Source: a bacterium (lineage in GTDB: Bacteria > Patescibacteriota > Saccharimonadia > Saccharimonadales > Saccharimonadaceae). From it: 34,238 bases of DNA. This document shows, piece after piece, positions 1 through 8,372 of this stretch. Where the stretch lies: the NCBI GenBank assembly GCA_027451105.1, contig DAIDKB010000019.1, forward strand, positions 1 to 34,238. Reading direction: 5' to 3'. The notes below the pieces were generated by a model, which saw nothing but the letters and a program-made list of their open reading frames with translations, had not been told where the DNA came from and did not search any database. Positions within the stretch are counted from its first letter, which is position 1. Each line of letters starts with the position of its first letter. The position numbers were made by a program, and so were the translations under genes.

Positions 1-65
1 CTTTCATGGCCGAACAATAGACGTCGGTCTAACAAAAAAATGACAGACTAGCTATACTGGTTTTA

Positions 66-1277
66 GTGAAATCATCATTCTATAAAAATAATCGGGACAA
101 AATCTGCGAATCGACAACCGGTGCGCTAATCGTTATTCCAAGCTATACTCAGATGCAGCGCGGCAACGATGCGGCTTTTGCGTTTGAGCAAGAGGCTAAT
201 TTTTGGTGGCTGACTGGTATTGATTCACCTGATTGGTGGCTAATTATCGACGGTTCACGTCATAAATCATGGTTAGTATCACCGGACATTTCGGCGACAC
301 ATGCCATTTTTGACGGTAGCCTATCTACTGGCGAGGCGATTGCAGTTAGCGGCGTTGAGCATGTGATTGGCCACGACGAGGCGATGCGTATGCTGCGTGA
401 TTTGGCTGCAAAACACAGCGTGGTTTATAGTCTGGGCGAGCCCCCTTACGGTCAGTATTATGATTTTACGGTCAACCCGTCTATTAAAAAGAACTGGCGC
501 ATGCTACAGACGATTTTTAATGACGTTCAGGACCTGCGCCCTGGCCTTGATAAGCTTCGTGCTATTAAGCAGCCCGAAGAGATAAGGGCGATTAAAAAGG
601 CAATTAAACTGACAATTGATGCGTTTAAATTAGTTCACGATAAACTACCGGACTTACATTATGAATATGAAGTCGAAGCGGAGTTTTCGTATTTTTTCAG
701 ACGTAGCGGGGCACGTGGTCATGCCTATGATCCGATTGTTGCGGGCGGCGCTAATGCCTGCACGCTGCATTACGGTGCCAACAAAGATCGACTAAAAAGT
801 GGCTCAGTCATATTGATGGACATTGGGGCGCGGGTTGATGGTTATGCGGCCGATATATCGCGCTCATATGCTTTTGGCGGTCAGTCCGAGCGCCATCGGC
901 AAGTTCATGCGGCAGTTGAGGATGCTCATCGTAAGATTATCAAATTACTGCAACCTAATCTTAAAATGACAGACTATTACCAGCAGGTTGACCAAATCAT
1001 GAAGCAGGCACTAATCGACCTAAAATTAATTAACAGTGATAGCGACGAGTCAAAATATCGTCAGTATTTTCCGCATGCGATTGGCCACGGACTGGGTGTT
1101 GATGTGCACGATAGTCTGGGCCGATTTTCAGAGTTTTTGCCAGGAATGGTTTTGACGGTTGAGCCGGGAATTTATATTCCCGAAGAGGGTATTGGCGTGA
1201 GGATTGAAGACAATATATTAATTACTGAAAAAGGCTACACCAACCTCAGCAGCGCACTGCCAACGTCTATGCTATAA
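66..1277 (+). CDS. pepP: M24 family Xaa-Pro aminopeptidase
   Basis: Metallopeptidase that removes the N-terminal residue from peptides with proline in second place. The 403-residue length is close to the aminopeptidase P family. The N-terminal third (about 1-165) is the creatinase-like domain and the rest is the pita-bread catalytic domain. All five expected dinuclear-metal ligands are visible: D252 (in MDIGA), D263 (in ADISR), H341 (in HAIGHGLG), E366 (in VEPGIY) and E381 (in RIEDN). The start is GTG at 66; a TATACT box at 53-58 lies only 7 bases upstream, so the mRNA is probably leaderless, and no Shine-Dalgarno sequence is visible. The next gene has its own -10 box overlapping this stop. 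A cytosolic role in peptide scavenging fits a reduced genome that imports peptides (see the binding protein at 1940). The exact substrate is inferred. Confidence 0.93.
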   Translation: MKSSFYKNNRDKICESTTGALIVIPSYTQMQRGNDAAFAFEQEANFWWLTGIDSPDWWLIIDGSRHKSWLVSPDISATHAIFDGSLSTGEAIAVSGVEHVIGHDEAMRMLRDLAAKHSVVYSLGEPPYGQYYDFTVNPSIKKNWRMLQTIFNDVQDLRPGLDKLRAIKQPEEIRAIKKAIKLTIDAFKLVHDKLPDLHYEYEVEAEFSYFFRRSGARGHAYDPIVAGGANACTLHYGANKDRLKSGSVILMDIGARVDGYAADISRSYAFGGQSERHRQVHAAVEDAHRKIIKLLQPNLKMTDYYQQVDQIMKQALIDLKLINSDSDESKYRQYFPHAIGHGLGVDVHDSLGRFSEFLPGMVLTVEPGIYIPEEGIGVRIEDNILITEKGYTNLSSALPTSML

Positions 1278-1290
1278 TTGATTTAATATT

Positions 1291-1674
1291 ATGAAGAGAC
1301 AGTTCGTCGTTTTCTTGTTTCGTTGGGTGCTAAACTCGTTGGGCCTTTGGGTGGCGGTGCGTATTTTTGGTGCCGGCTATGATCATCCTGGTACTAGCGC
1401 TGTTGTTGTCGAATTCTTGGTTGCCGGGTTAGTTTTTTCAATTATCAATAGCGTGATGCGTCCAATTGTAGTTATCTTGTCGTTGCCGGCAATTCTATTG
1501 ACGCTTGGGCTATTTGTATTAGTAGTCAACGGTCTGATGGTCTATATCTCGTTACTAATTACACCGGGAATTTCGATGACTTTTATGGAGTCAATCCTAA
1601 CCGGAATACTGCTAAGTCTGGTAAACTATATATTAAGCGCCACACTTGAATTACATCAAGCAAATAAGGCGTAG
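1291..1674 (+). CDS. YvlD/phage-holin-4 family membrane protein
   Basis: Membrane protein of 127 residues with four hydrophobic segments (about 7-27, 38-58, 62-88 and 98-117). The central motif NSVMRPIVVILSLPAILLTLGLF is cited here by its key parts: N-S-x-x-R-P-I, then L-S-L-P, then L-T-L-G-L-F, followed by VVNGL. This pattern is typical of the YvlD (Phage_holin_4_2) family, which despite its name is usually chromosomal and of unknown function. A TATAAT box at 1273-1278 sits 12 bases before the ATG, so the transcript has a very short leader. The gene ends 13 bases before the secG start and is probably cotranscribed with it. Family assignment is confident; function is unknown. Confidence 0.8.
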   Translation: MKRQFVVFLFRWVLNSLGLWVAVRIFGAGYDHPGTSAVVVEFLVAGLVFSIINSVMRPIVVILSLPAILLTLGLFVLVVNGLMVYISLLITPGISMTFMESILTGILLSLVNYILSATLELHQANKA

Positions 1675-1687
1675 GAGAGACAATAAA

Positions 1688-1921
1688 GTGAATTTAAACA
1701 TTATTCTACAGACCGTTACTATTGGATCGTCGATCCTTATGATTATTTCGATTTTATTGCAACAACGCGGTGCCTCATTGGGTGCTGGCTTTGGTAGTAC
1801 TGGTGAGCTGTATACAACCCGTCGTGGTCTTGATAAGAATTTATTTGAAGTAACGATTGTACTAGCTGTTATCTTCATTCTTTCAATTTTGGTAGGGCTT
1901 TTGTTGCCCGCCGCTAAATAG
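1688..1921 (+). CDS. secG: Preprotein translocase subunit SecG
   Basis: Small subunit of the SecYEG translocon. From the chosen start it is 77 residues with two transmembrane helices (about 5-23 and 52-74). The typical SecG loop between them contains LLQQRGASLGAGFG and then G-x-x-x-L-Y-T-T-R-R-G. The start is GTG at 1688, because an AGGAGAG Shine-Dalgarno sequence lies at 1673-1679 with 8 bases of spacing. An in-frame start 42 bases further upstream would overlap the previous gene and add a non-homologous polar stretch. The gene is followed after 18 bases by the peptide-binding protein, probably in one operon. Confidence 0.88.
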   Translation: MNLNIILQTVTIGSSILMIISILLQQRGASLGAGFGSTGELYTTRRGLDKNLFEVTIVLAVIFILSILVGLLLPAAK

Positions 1922-1939
1922 GATACGGGCGGTCCATCT

Positions 1940-3742
1940 ATGAATGATGATGACGAGTCTAACCGTTGGCAAAAGCTTCGGGATACTCGCGTAAATCGTA
2001 AAGTTATTAATAAGCGGGTACGTCGTGCCGAAGACGTTACTTTGCGCCATGCCCGTAAATTTATCATTAAGCGTTGGAGCAATATTCGAGAGGTGCGCTG
2101 GAATATTTTGGCGTGGAGTGTCACGGTCGGCGTTTTGATTGCTGCTACGGGACTACAGGTTATGTGGTACCAGCAAGGCTATCGGACTTCGGCGACCGCG
2201 CTTGGCGGTACATACGCCGAGGCTGATTTGGGACCGGTTAACACGCTTGATCCATTATTTGCATCATCACACGCCGAAGAATCGCTCAGTCGCCTACTTT
2301 TTTCACGACTATTTACTTATGATGCATCCGGACATCTTAAGGGTGATTTAGCTACATCGATGACGGTTGATAGTACCGGCAAGATTTATACGATAAAGAT
2401 ACGTCCCGATGCAACTTGGCAGGATGGCTACAGATTAACTACCACCGATGTGGCCTTTACGGTTGGTCTATTAAAAAACCCAGCCGTACGTTCGACTAAT
2501 CCCGAGGATTGGAGCCGCATTAGTGTTAAGGCAGTTGATGATACGACTCTTCAATTTACGTTGCCAGCGGTGATTGCGGCCTTTCCGTACGCCTTGACAT
2601 TTCCAGTTGTCCCCGAGCATGTTTTATCAAAAGTTGAGCCAAATTCACTACGTGAAAATATGTTTAGCGATTCACCGGTCGGAAGTGGTCCATTTAAATT
2701 GCGACTTTTGCAGGACGTCGATACTAGTCGCGGTATGAAAGTCGCTCAGCTGGAAAGAAACAATAGCTATTACGGTGGTGCGTCCAAGATTGAATTTTTC
2801 CAATTGCACGTTTATTCGACGCAGGAGCAAATCCTAAGCGCATTATCAAACGGTGAAGTTAACGCTGCAGCCGATTTGTCATCATCAGATACAAAGCAAA
2901 TTGACACAAAACGATATAAGGTCGAAACAACACCAATTAAAAGTGGTGTTTACGCACTATTTAACACCACGAAAGGTGACTTACAGGACAAGAACGTTCG
3001 CCGGGCGCTGCAGAGTGGTACAAATACATCGGCGATTATTAGTCAGATGCCTGCTGGTATTCCTCATCTTGATTTGCCGTTTGTTAATGGTCAGTTGACT
3101 GGTGACGTGCCAACAGCACCTCCTTACGACAAGGCCAATGCCAGTAAGCTGCTTGATGAAGCCGGCTGGCATTTGGATAGCAATGGTCATCGCGTCAAGG
3201 ACGGTCGTCAGCTCAAATTATCGGTGGTGACAATCAAAGATGACGATTATGAACGTGCGCTCGAGACTTTGGCCGGTCAGTGGCGTGATTTAGGTATCAA
3301 GATTGATACAGTCGTGATTGATCCGAGCGACACCTCTACTAATGCTGTCCAAGAGACCTTGCAATCGCGCGGCTATGACGTCTTAATCTATCAGCTGACA
3401 ATTGGGGCCGACCCAGATGTCTACGCCTATTGGCATTCGTCGCAGGCTAACCCGCTTGGGCTGAACCTATCAAATTATTCAGATACCATTGCCGACGATG
3501 CGCTCATTAGCGCACGAACAAGGCTTGAGCCGGGTCTTCGAAATGCTAAATATATCACTTTTTCAAAGCAGTGGCTAGCAGATGCGCCCGCAGTTGGTCT
3601 TTATCAATCAGTTGCTTACTATGCCTCGAGCTATAATGACCAGTCATATAATGACAAGAACATTTTTGTGTCGCAATATGATCGCTATCAGGACGTCTTG
3701 TATTGGTCGGTCGGTTCGCGAACGGTTTACAAAACTCCTTAA
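1940..3742 (+). CDS. ABC transporter peptide-binding protein (SBP_bac_5 family)
   Basis: Membrane-anchored extracytoplasmic solute-binding protein of the oligopeptide/dipeptide (family 5) type, 600 residues. Residues 1-52 are highly basic and presumably cytoplasmic. A hydrophobic anchor spans about 53-75 (WNILAWSVTVGVLIAATGL), and the bilobed binding domain follows. Family hallmarks include LDPLFASSHAEESLSRLLFSRL at the domain start (key residues L-D-P and E), then W-Q-D-G-Y with a T-T-x-D-V-A-F motif, and later A-S-K-L-L-D-E-A-G-W. No lipobox cysteine is seen, so the anchor is the transmembrane helix. No permease or ATPase genes are adjacent, so it either works with a transporter encoded elsewhere or acts alone. 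The long charged N-terminus before the helix is unusual for this family. Confidence 0.88.
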   Translation: MNDDDESNRWQKLRDTRVNRKVINKRVRRAEDVTLRHARKFIIKRWSNIREVRWNILAWSVTVGVLIAATGLQVMWYQQGYRTSATALGGTYAEADLGPVNTLDPLFASSHAEESLSRLLFSRLFTYDASGHLKGDLATSMTVDSTGKIYTIKIRPDATWQDGYRLTTTDVAFTVGLLKNPAVRSTNPEDWSRISVKAVDDTTLQFTLPAVIAAFPYALTFPVVPEHVLSKVEPNSLRENMFSDSPVGSGPFKLRLLQDVDTSRGMKVAQLERNNSYYGGASKIEFFQLHVYSTQEQILSALSNGEVNAAADLSSSDTKQIDTKRYKVETTPIKSGVYALFNTTKGDLQDKNVRRALQSGTNTSAIISQMPAGIPHLDLPFVNGQLTGDVPTAPPYDKANASKLLDEAGWHLDSNGHRVKDGRQLKLSVVTIKDDDYERALETLAGQWRDLGIKIDTVVIDPSDTSTNAVQETLQSRGYDVLIYQLTIGADPDVYAYWHSSQANPLGLNLSNYSDTIADDALISARTRLEPGLRNAKYITFSKQWLADAPAVGLYQSVAYYASSYNDQSYNDKNIFVSQYDRYQDVLYWSVGSRTVYKTP

Positions 3743-3760
3743 AATAATCTATACTATTTC

Positions 3761-3774
3761 AATGCTTCGGCATT
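3761..3774 (+). other. UUCG-tetraloop hairpin upstream of tRNA-Leu
   Basis: AATGC-TTCG-GCATT forms a 5-bp stem closed by the very stable UUCG tetraloop, ending 5 bases before the tRNA-Leu 5' end. There is no U-tract, so it is not an intrinsic terminator for the upstream gene. It lies in the tRNA 5' leader downstream of a TATACT box (about 3750-3755). It may affect leader folding or RNase P processing; this is inference. Confidence 0.45.
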
Positions 3775-3778
3775 GTGC

Positions 3779-3865
3779 GCGCGAATGGCGGAATCGGTAG
3801 ACGCGTCAGCTTGAGGGGCTGGTGTCCTTAGGGACGTGGAGGTTCAAATCCTCTTTCGCGCACCA
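3779..3865 (+). tRNA. tRNA-Leu(GAG)
   Basis: Class II tRNA of 87 bases. The acceptor stem is GCGCGAA/TTCGCGC, the D-arm runs from GCGGAATCGGTAGACGC, and the anticodon arm TCAGC-TTGAGGG-GCTGG has anticodon GAG. A long variable arm (TGTCCTTAGGGACG) and the T-arm GAGG-TTCAAAT-CCTC follow. The CCA end is encoded. It is followed by a terminator and then by a duplicated copy of its 3' end (see 3850-4047). Confidence 0.95.
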
Positions 3866-4047
3866 AAAAGACATGATGGTCGATTGGCCGTCATGCCTTT
3901 TTGATATGTAAATGGTTTGAACCTCCACGCGTGGAGGCGAAAACCGTCAGTGACGGTTTGAGGGAAATCTTCCGATGGCAACTGGTTTGCCAATCGCGAA
4001 GTTTCGGGGTCGCGGGACGTGACCAAAACCTCTTTCGCGCACCAAAA
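3850..4047 (+). mobile_element. Miniature element flanked by duplicated tRNA-Leu 3' end
   Basis: Nineteen bases covering the tRNA-Leu 3' end, its CCA and four A (3850-3868) recur exactly at 4029-4047, 179 bases downstream. The second copy has its own terminator. Between them lie a reverse-complement copy of the tRNA T-arm region (around 3913-3928) and a cluster of short hairpins (3937-4024): AACCGTC-AGT-GACGGTT, GGCAA-CTGGT-TTGCC and a CGCGA/TCGCG stem. There is no credible coding sequence. The layout resembles a tiny integrated element or the scar of one at a tRNA 3' end. A related hairpin cluster lies at 31377-31470. The mechanism is unknown. Confidence 0.55.
3870..3902 (+). terminator. Terminator after tRNA-Leu
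   Basis: The 8-bp stem CATGATGG/CCGTCATG (3872-3879 with 3888-3895, one G-U) is followed by CCTTTTT. Confidence 0.8.
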
Positions 4048-4084
4048 TAAAACATCGGGTCTTAATCGGATGTTTTATTTTTAT
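4046..4084 (+). terminator. Terminator after duplicated tRNA-Leu 3' end
   Basis: AAAACATC and GATGTTTT arms around GGGTCTTAATCG, followed by ATTTTTAT. On the complementary strand it could also end the leftward gene at 4090-4539. Confidence 0.7.
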
Positions 4085-4089
4085 AAAAA

Positions 4090-4539
4090 CTAGTTGCTGG
4101 TTTGTAGGCTGATGCTTGGACTCATGGTATTCATGACCAAACTAAGCTTACCTGTTGGTGGGGCACTTTGAACTGCAGTTGTATCTGCTGGTTGAGATTT
4201 AGCAACAGGCAAAGCTTTGGCGGCGGGTTTACTGCTGATTGACGCCGGATGTGTCACTTGTGCTGAGCCGGTAGATGCGGCAATGGTCGTTGCTTTATTT
4301 ACCGACTGCTGTGAATTATTACCGGTATAGCTGTCGACGGGATCGGGTAGAGCGTAGGCCTGCTGAAGCTCAACGCCTGATCTGTCTGTGCTATAGGTTG
4401 AGACTAGGCGTGGCTGGATTGGTTGAACCTGGCTGGTTTGGGGGTGAGTGATGGCAATTCCGAAAATGACAAATATTAAAGACACGGGCAAAATAATTAT
4501 TTTATTGACATTAGTTAGTTGATTAAGCCAAGCTCGCAT
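4090..4539 (-). CDS. Hypothetical single-pass anchored protein, low complexity
   Basis: 149 residues that I do not recognise. One N-terminal hydrophobic segment (about 13-30, IIILPVSLIFVIFGIAI) would anchor it in the membrane. The remaining 120 residues are rich in Ser, Thr, Ala, Gln and Pro (for example SISSKPAAKALPVAKSQPAD) and are probably an unstructured extracytoplasmic tail. Such anchored linker proteins are common in Patescibacteria but have no assigned role. It is encoded opposite to its neighbours, between the tRNA-Leu duplication and tRNA-Val. No Shine-Dalgarno sequence is obvious at the ATG (AGACAAG just upstream), so the start is moderately sure. Confidence 0.6.
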   Translation of the reverse strand: MRAWLNQLTNVNKIIILPVSLIFVIFGIAITHPQTSQVQPIQPRLVSTYSTDRSGVELQQAYALPDPVDSYTGNNSQQSVNKATTIAASTGSAQVTHPASISSKPAAKALPVAKSQPADTTAVQSAPPTGKLSLVMNTMSPSISLQTSN

Positions 4540-4616
4540 CTTGTCTAAAACACCTCCACGTTACAAGCTAATTATAAGTGATTATCATCACAAAATCAAG
4601 GGCATAAGCTTAATAC

Positions 4617-4643
4617 AAAAAGCCCGTCGTGACCGACGGACTG
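4617..4643 (-). terminator. Terminator of tRNA-Val
   Basis: On the minus strand CCGTCG-GTCA-CGACGG is followed by GCTTTTT, just downstream of the tRNA-Val 3' end. Confidence 0.8.
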
Positions 4644-4649
4644 CTTGTA

Positions 4650-4726
4650 TGGTGGGCGCTGAGGGGCTCGAACCCCCGACCCTCTCGGTGTAAACGAGAT
4701 GCTCTAGCCAACTGAGCTAAGCGCCC
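4650..4726 (-). tRNA. tRNA-Val(TAC)
   Basis: Class I tRNA of 77 bases on the minus strand. The acceptor stem is GGGCGCT, the D-arm GCTCAGTTGGCTAGAGC, and the anticodon arm TCTCG-TTTACAC-CGAGA has anticodon TAC. The T-arm is GGGGG-TTCGAGC-CCCTC-like and CCA is encoded. Confidence 0.95.
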
Positions 4727-4828
4727 ATTCCCAAGGATTATACACCAACATTTTGTCGCTGACTAGGGTTTATCATTCGGATATGTTATTTTTGAGCTTC
4801 TACCTAGGAGTGCTTATATGCATCACGC

Positions 4829-4857
4829 TTGAACGAATGACATTTTTCTGCTATAAT
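4829..4857 (+). promoter_or_regulatory. Promoter of typA
   Basis: TTGAAC (4829-4834) and TATAAT (4852-4857) with an exact 17-base spacer. The transcript would have a leader of about 30 bases holding a small CCCG-CGTAA-CGGG hairpin (4872-4884) between an AAGGA sequence (4865-4869) and the ATG. This differs from the leaderless neighbours. Confidence 0.75.
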
Positions 4858-4893
4858 TACAGATAAGGAAGCCCGCGTAACGGGTATATTTTT

Positions 4894-6717
4894 ATGAAAG
4901 ACCCAAAATTTATTCGAAACATCGCTATTATTGCGCACGTTGACCACGGTAAGACGACTCTTGTCGATGGATTATTGAAGCAAAGTCACACTTTCAGGTC
5001 AAACCAGGCCGAGATGGCTCAAGAACTAATCATGGATAGCGGTGACCAGGAGCACGAGCGCGGTATTACGATTACTGCCAAGCAAACCTCGATTTACCAC
5101 GGCGATTACAAGATTAATATTATTGACACCCCAGGTCACGCCGACTTTAGTGGTGAAGTTGAACGAACTCTAAATATGGCCGACGGTGTTCTGCTGATTG
5201 TTGATGCCCAGGAAGGCCCAATGCCACAAACAAAGTTTGTGCTGTCAAAAGCACTTGAACTTGGCCTAAAGCCAGTGGTTGTTATCAATAAAATTGATAA
5301 GCCATCACGTCGTATCGACGAAGTTGTTGATGAAGTTTCAGACCTCTTTTTGGAACTTGCCGTTGACGATAGTCAGTTGCACTACCCAGTCTATTACGCC
5401 ATTGGTCGCGAGGGTAAAGCGTGGCGTGAATTGCCAGATAACCCGTCCGAGCACACTGACTTGGCGCCAATTTTCGAAGCGATTATTAATGATATTCCCG
5501 CCCCAACTGTCGAGACTGACAAGCCCTTCCAGATGCTTGTGACCTCGTTGCAGTACGATTCTTTCCTTGGTAAATACGCGATTGGCCGGATTACACGCGG
5601 TAATATCAAAAAAGCTCAGCAGGTTGTTTTGATAAAGCGTGACGGCTCACTGATTAATGCCAAAATCGATAAGGTTTTTGGTTACCGTGGTCTAAACCGT
5701 GAAGAAATCACCGAAGCTGGTGCCGGTGATATTGTCGCCTTAACTGGCGTAGCTGACGCTCACATCGGCGAGACGATTTGTGATAAAGAAAACCCAGAGG
5801 CTTTGCCAGTCATTGATATTGAACCGCCAACGATTAGCATGTACCTTGGCCCAAATACCAGCCCGTTAAAGGGTCGTGAAGCTAAGTACAATACTAGCCG
5901 CCAAATTGGCGACCGCCTAAAGCAAGAACTTGAAACCAACGTGTCACTGCGCGTTCGCGACGAGGGTATCGGTTTTGTGGTATCTGGTCGTGGTGAGCTG
6001 CACTTGTCGGTTTTGATTGAGACTTTGCGTCGGGAAGACTTCGAGTTTGAAGTTGGTCGACCGCAAGCCGTCACGATTGAAGAAGATGGCGTCATTAAAG
6101 AGCCTGTCGAAGAGTTATTGATTGAAGTTGCTCCAGAATTTTTGGGTGCCGTCAGCCAAGAACTTGGTATTCGCCGTGCTACGCCAATTCGCCAAGAGCA
6201 AACCAGTGGCGGTACAACTCGTTCGACCTACATCATCCCAACTCGGGCAATGATTGGTCTTCGTAACCTACTGCTGACTGCAACAAAGGGTACTGTTATT
6301 ATGAACAGTCTGCCGCACGGCTACCAGCCACTTGGCGCCAAGCTGCAGCAGACCCGTAACGGGGCTTTGATTGCTACCGAAGCTGGCTCGACAACTGCTT
6401 ACGCACTTGATGCTGCCGCTGCTCGGGGTGAGTTGTTTGTTGGCCCGGGTACAACTGTTTACCAGGGTATGATTGTTGGTGTTTATAACCGTCAAGGCGA
6501 CTTGGACATTAATGTCTGTCGTGGCAAACAGCTAACAAACATGCGTACTTCATCAAGTGATGGCGCAATTCAACTGACGCCATACACCGACTTAAGTCTC
6601 GAGCAGTCAATCGACTTTATCGAAGATGATGAGCTTCTAGAAGTTACGCCAAAGAGTATTCGTTTACGTAAACGATTCCTTGACCCCAACCAGCGCAAGC
6701 GCGCTGCCAAAAACTAA
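4894..6717 (+). CDS. typA: Translational GTPase TypA/BipA
   Basis: Ribosome-associated GTPase of the EF-G family that aids ribosome assembly and stress adaptation. It is 607 residues, the usual family length. G-domain motifs are G1 AHVDHGKT (14-21), G2 with RGITI near 57-61, G3 DTPGH (78-82) and G4 NKID (132-135). The EF-Tu domain II, EF-G-like domains III and V and the TypA-specific C-terminal domain follow; the last contains the [15 protein letters not shown]-type segment, the G-x-M-x-N-S-L-P-H-G-Y motif and a lysine/arginine-rich end. The start agrees with the conserved N-terminus [15 protein letters not shown]. It is a single transcription unit with a strong promoter and a strong terminator. 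Confidence 0.97.
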   Translation: MKDPKFIRNIAIIAHVDHGKTTLVDGLLKQSHTFRSNQAEMAQELIMDSGDQEHERGITITAKQTSIYHGDYKINIIDTPGHADFSGEVERTLNMADGVLLIVDAQEGPMPQTKFVLSKALELGLKPVVVINKIDKPSRRIDEVVDEVSDLFLELAVDDSQLHYPVYYAIGREGKAWRELPDNPSEHTDLAPIFEAIINDIPAPTVETDKPFQMLVTSLQYDSFLGKYAIGRITRGNIKKAQQVVLIKRDGSLINAKIDKVFGYRGLNREEITEAGAGDIVALTGVADAHIGETICDKENPEALPVIDIEPPTISMYLGPNTSPLKGREAKYNTSRQIGDRLKQELETNVSLRVRDEGIGFVVSGRGELHLSVLIETLRREDFEFEVGRPQAVTIEEDGVIKEPVEELLIEVAPEFLGAVSQELGIRRATPIRQEQTSGGTTRSTYIIPTRAMIGLRNLLLTATKGTVIMNSLPHGYQPLGAKLQQTRNGALIATEAGSTTAYALDAAAARGELFVGPGTTVYQGMIVGVYNRQGDLDINVCRGKQLTNMRTSSSDGAIQLTPYTDLSLEQSIDFIEDDELLEVTPKSIRLRKRFLDPNQRKRAAKN

Positions 6718-6721
6718 TTAT

Positions 6722-6748
6722 AAAACCCGCTGTAAAAAGCGGGTTTTT
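6722..6748 (+). terminator. Terminator of typA
   Basis: AAACCCGCT-GTAAAA-AGCGGGTTTTT hairpin starting 5 bases after the typA stop codon. Confidence 0.92.
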
Positions 6749-6788
6749 GATTGACCTAAAGCTTAAGCACCTTATACTAAGTATAGGA

Positions 6789-8372
6789 ATGCCAAAAAAT
6801 ATTATAGACAAAGACAAGATAAAATCAGCATTGGTGTCAACAGCCGGTCAGCTGGTGCGAGCCCACAGTAGTCCGGACGAGGCCTTGGGCGAATTATTTA
6901 TCGATGTCCAAAAACGCAATATTTACGGCGATGGGAAAGTGTTTGTCGATTTAGTGCCAAAGCTTCGCCCAAAACAATTACGACAAGCCTATTTAAGTGA
7001 AAAAAATAAGCCAGATTTTGACTTACAGAGTTTTATCTCTAATAATTTTACCGAAAAAAAGATTCACCAAGCTGAGCCCTATATCAATGGCGGCCGTGGT
7101 ATCGAGGAACATATAGTTGCATTATGGCATCACCTGGAGCGTCGTAATCGTCTTGACCGCGGATCATTGTTGGCGCTTCCATATAAATATATCGTCCCAG
7201 GCGGTCGCTTTAACGAGCAGTTTTATTGGGATAGCTATTTTATCATGCTGGGGCTGGCCGCCAATGATGACTGGGATATGATTGAAGGCATGATTAAAAA
7301 CTTTGCCTACATGATGCGTCGATTTGGCCATATTCCGACTGCCAATCGCACTTATTTTTTGAGCCGTTCGCAGCCGCCATTTTTTTCACACATGATCCGA
7401 CTATTATCTCGTCACAAGGGCAAGACGGTTTTGATTGAATACCTGCCATATTTGCTAACTGAATATCGTTTTTGGATGCGCGGCCAATCCAAGCTTGGTA
7501 AAAGTGAATATCAGTCTTACGCCCGGTTAGTACAGGTGTCTGATGGCTCACTTTTAAATCGCTACTATGATAATAAATTAACACCACGGCCCGAATCGCT
7601 GCGGGAGGATACCGATACGGCTGGGCTTGATACTGCCCGAGATCCAGAAAGGCTTTATCTGCATCTGCGTGCTGCCGCTGAATCTGGTTGGGACTTTAGT
7701 ACTCGCTGGTTTAATAGTGCCAGTGGTATTGCCTCGATTCATACTGCCGATATCATTCCTATCGACTTGAACTGTCTGCTTTATCAACTTGAGATGACGA
7801 TTGCCGAGGCTTACCAGGTGCTGCACCAGCCGATATTATTTAATCGATTTAAAAAGCTAGCTGACCGACGCGCTCGGGCAATTAACAAATACTGTTGGAG
7901 CCCAGTTAAGAACTTTTTTGTCGATTACAACTTTCATAAACAAGTTCCGACTGACTGTTTAAGTTTGGCTGGTGTATTTCCGCTGTACGCTAAAATTGCC
8001 GATGCCAAACAGGCCGCAGCTGTGGCGCATATGATTGAAAAGTCTTTCCTGAAAGAGGGTGGTTTGATGACGACTTTAACCGAGAGCGGCCAGCAGTGGG
8101 ACGGTAGTAACGGCTGGGCGCCGTTGCATTGGATCGTTATTGAGGGCTTGCGTAACTATGGATATCACAGCCTGGCGGATGAAATTAAGCGACGCTGGAT
8201 TGCTACAAACAAAAAGATATATAACGAGCAGCATCGCTTAGTTGAAAAGTACAAAGTGACAAATGGCGGCGGGGTAGGTAGTGGCGGTGAATATCCTTTA
8301 CAGGACGGTTTTGGCTGGACGAACGGTGTCTTAGCGGCGCTACTTAATGAAGATCATCATCCGAAGCTTTAA
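6789..8372 (+). CDS. GH37 family trehalase
   Basis: Probable alpha,alpha-trehalase, cleaving trehalose to two glucoses; 527 residues from the chosen start. Both family signatures are present: PGGRFNEQFYWDSY at 137-150 and QWDGSNGWAP at 436-445. The glycine-rich region near 492-515 contains GGEYPLQDGFGWTNG, whose Glu is expected to be the catalytic base. There is no signal peptide, so it is predicted to be cytosolic. The start is ATG 6789 because a TATACT box lies at 6773-6778, 10 bases upstream; an earlier in-frame TTG would fall inside the typA terminator region. Its 3' end overlaps the convergent hydrolase at 8344 by 29 bases. The clustering with another glycosidase and a GT4 enzyme suggests a small alpha-glucan or trehalose module. 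Confidence 0.9.
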   Translation: MPKNIIDKDKIKSALVSTAGQLVRAHSSPDEALGELFIDVQKRNIYGDGKVFVDLVPKLRPKQLRQAYLSEKNKPDFDLQSFISNNFTEKKIHQAEPYINGGRGIEEHIVALWHHLERRNRLDRGSLLALPYKYIVPGGRFNEQFYWDSYFIMLGLAANDDWDMIEGMIKNFAYMMRRFGHIPTANRTYFLSRSQPPFFSHMIRLLSRHKGKTVLIEYLPYLLTEYRFWMRGQSKLGKSEYQSYARLVQVSDGSLLNRYYDNKLTPRPESLREDTDTAGLDTARDPERLYLHLRAAAESGWDFSTRWFNSASGIASIHTADIIPIDLNCLLYQLEMTIAEAYQVLHQPILFNRFKKLADRRARAINKYCWSPVKNFFVDYNFHKQVPTDCLSLAGVFPLYAKIADAKQAAAVAHMIEKSFLKEGGLMTTLTESGQQWDGSNGWAPLHWIVIEGLRNYGYHSLADEIKRRWIATNKKIYNEQHRLVEKYKVTNGGGVGSGGEYPLQDGFGWTNGVLAALLNEDHHPKL

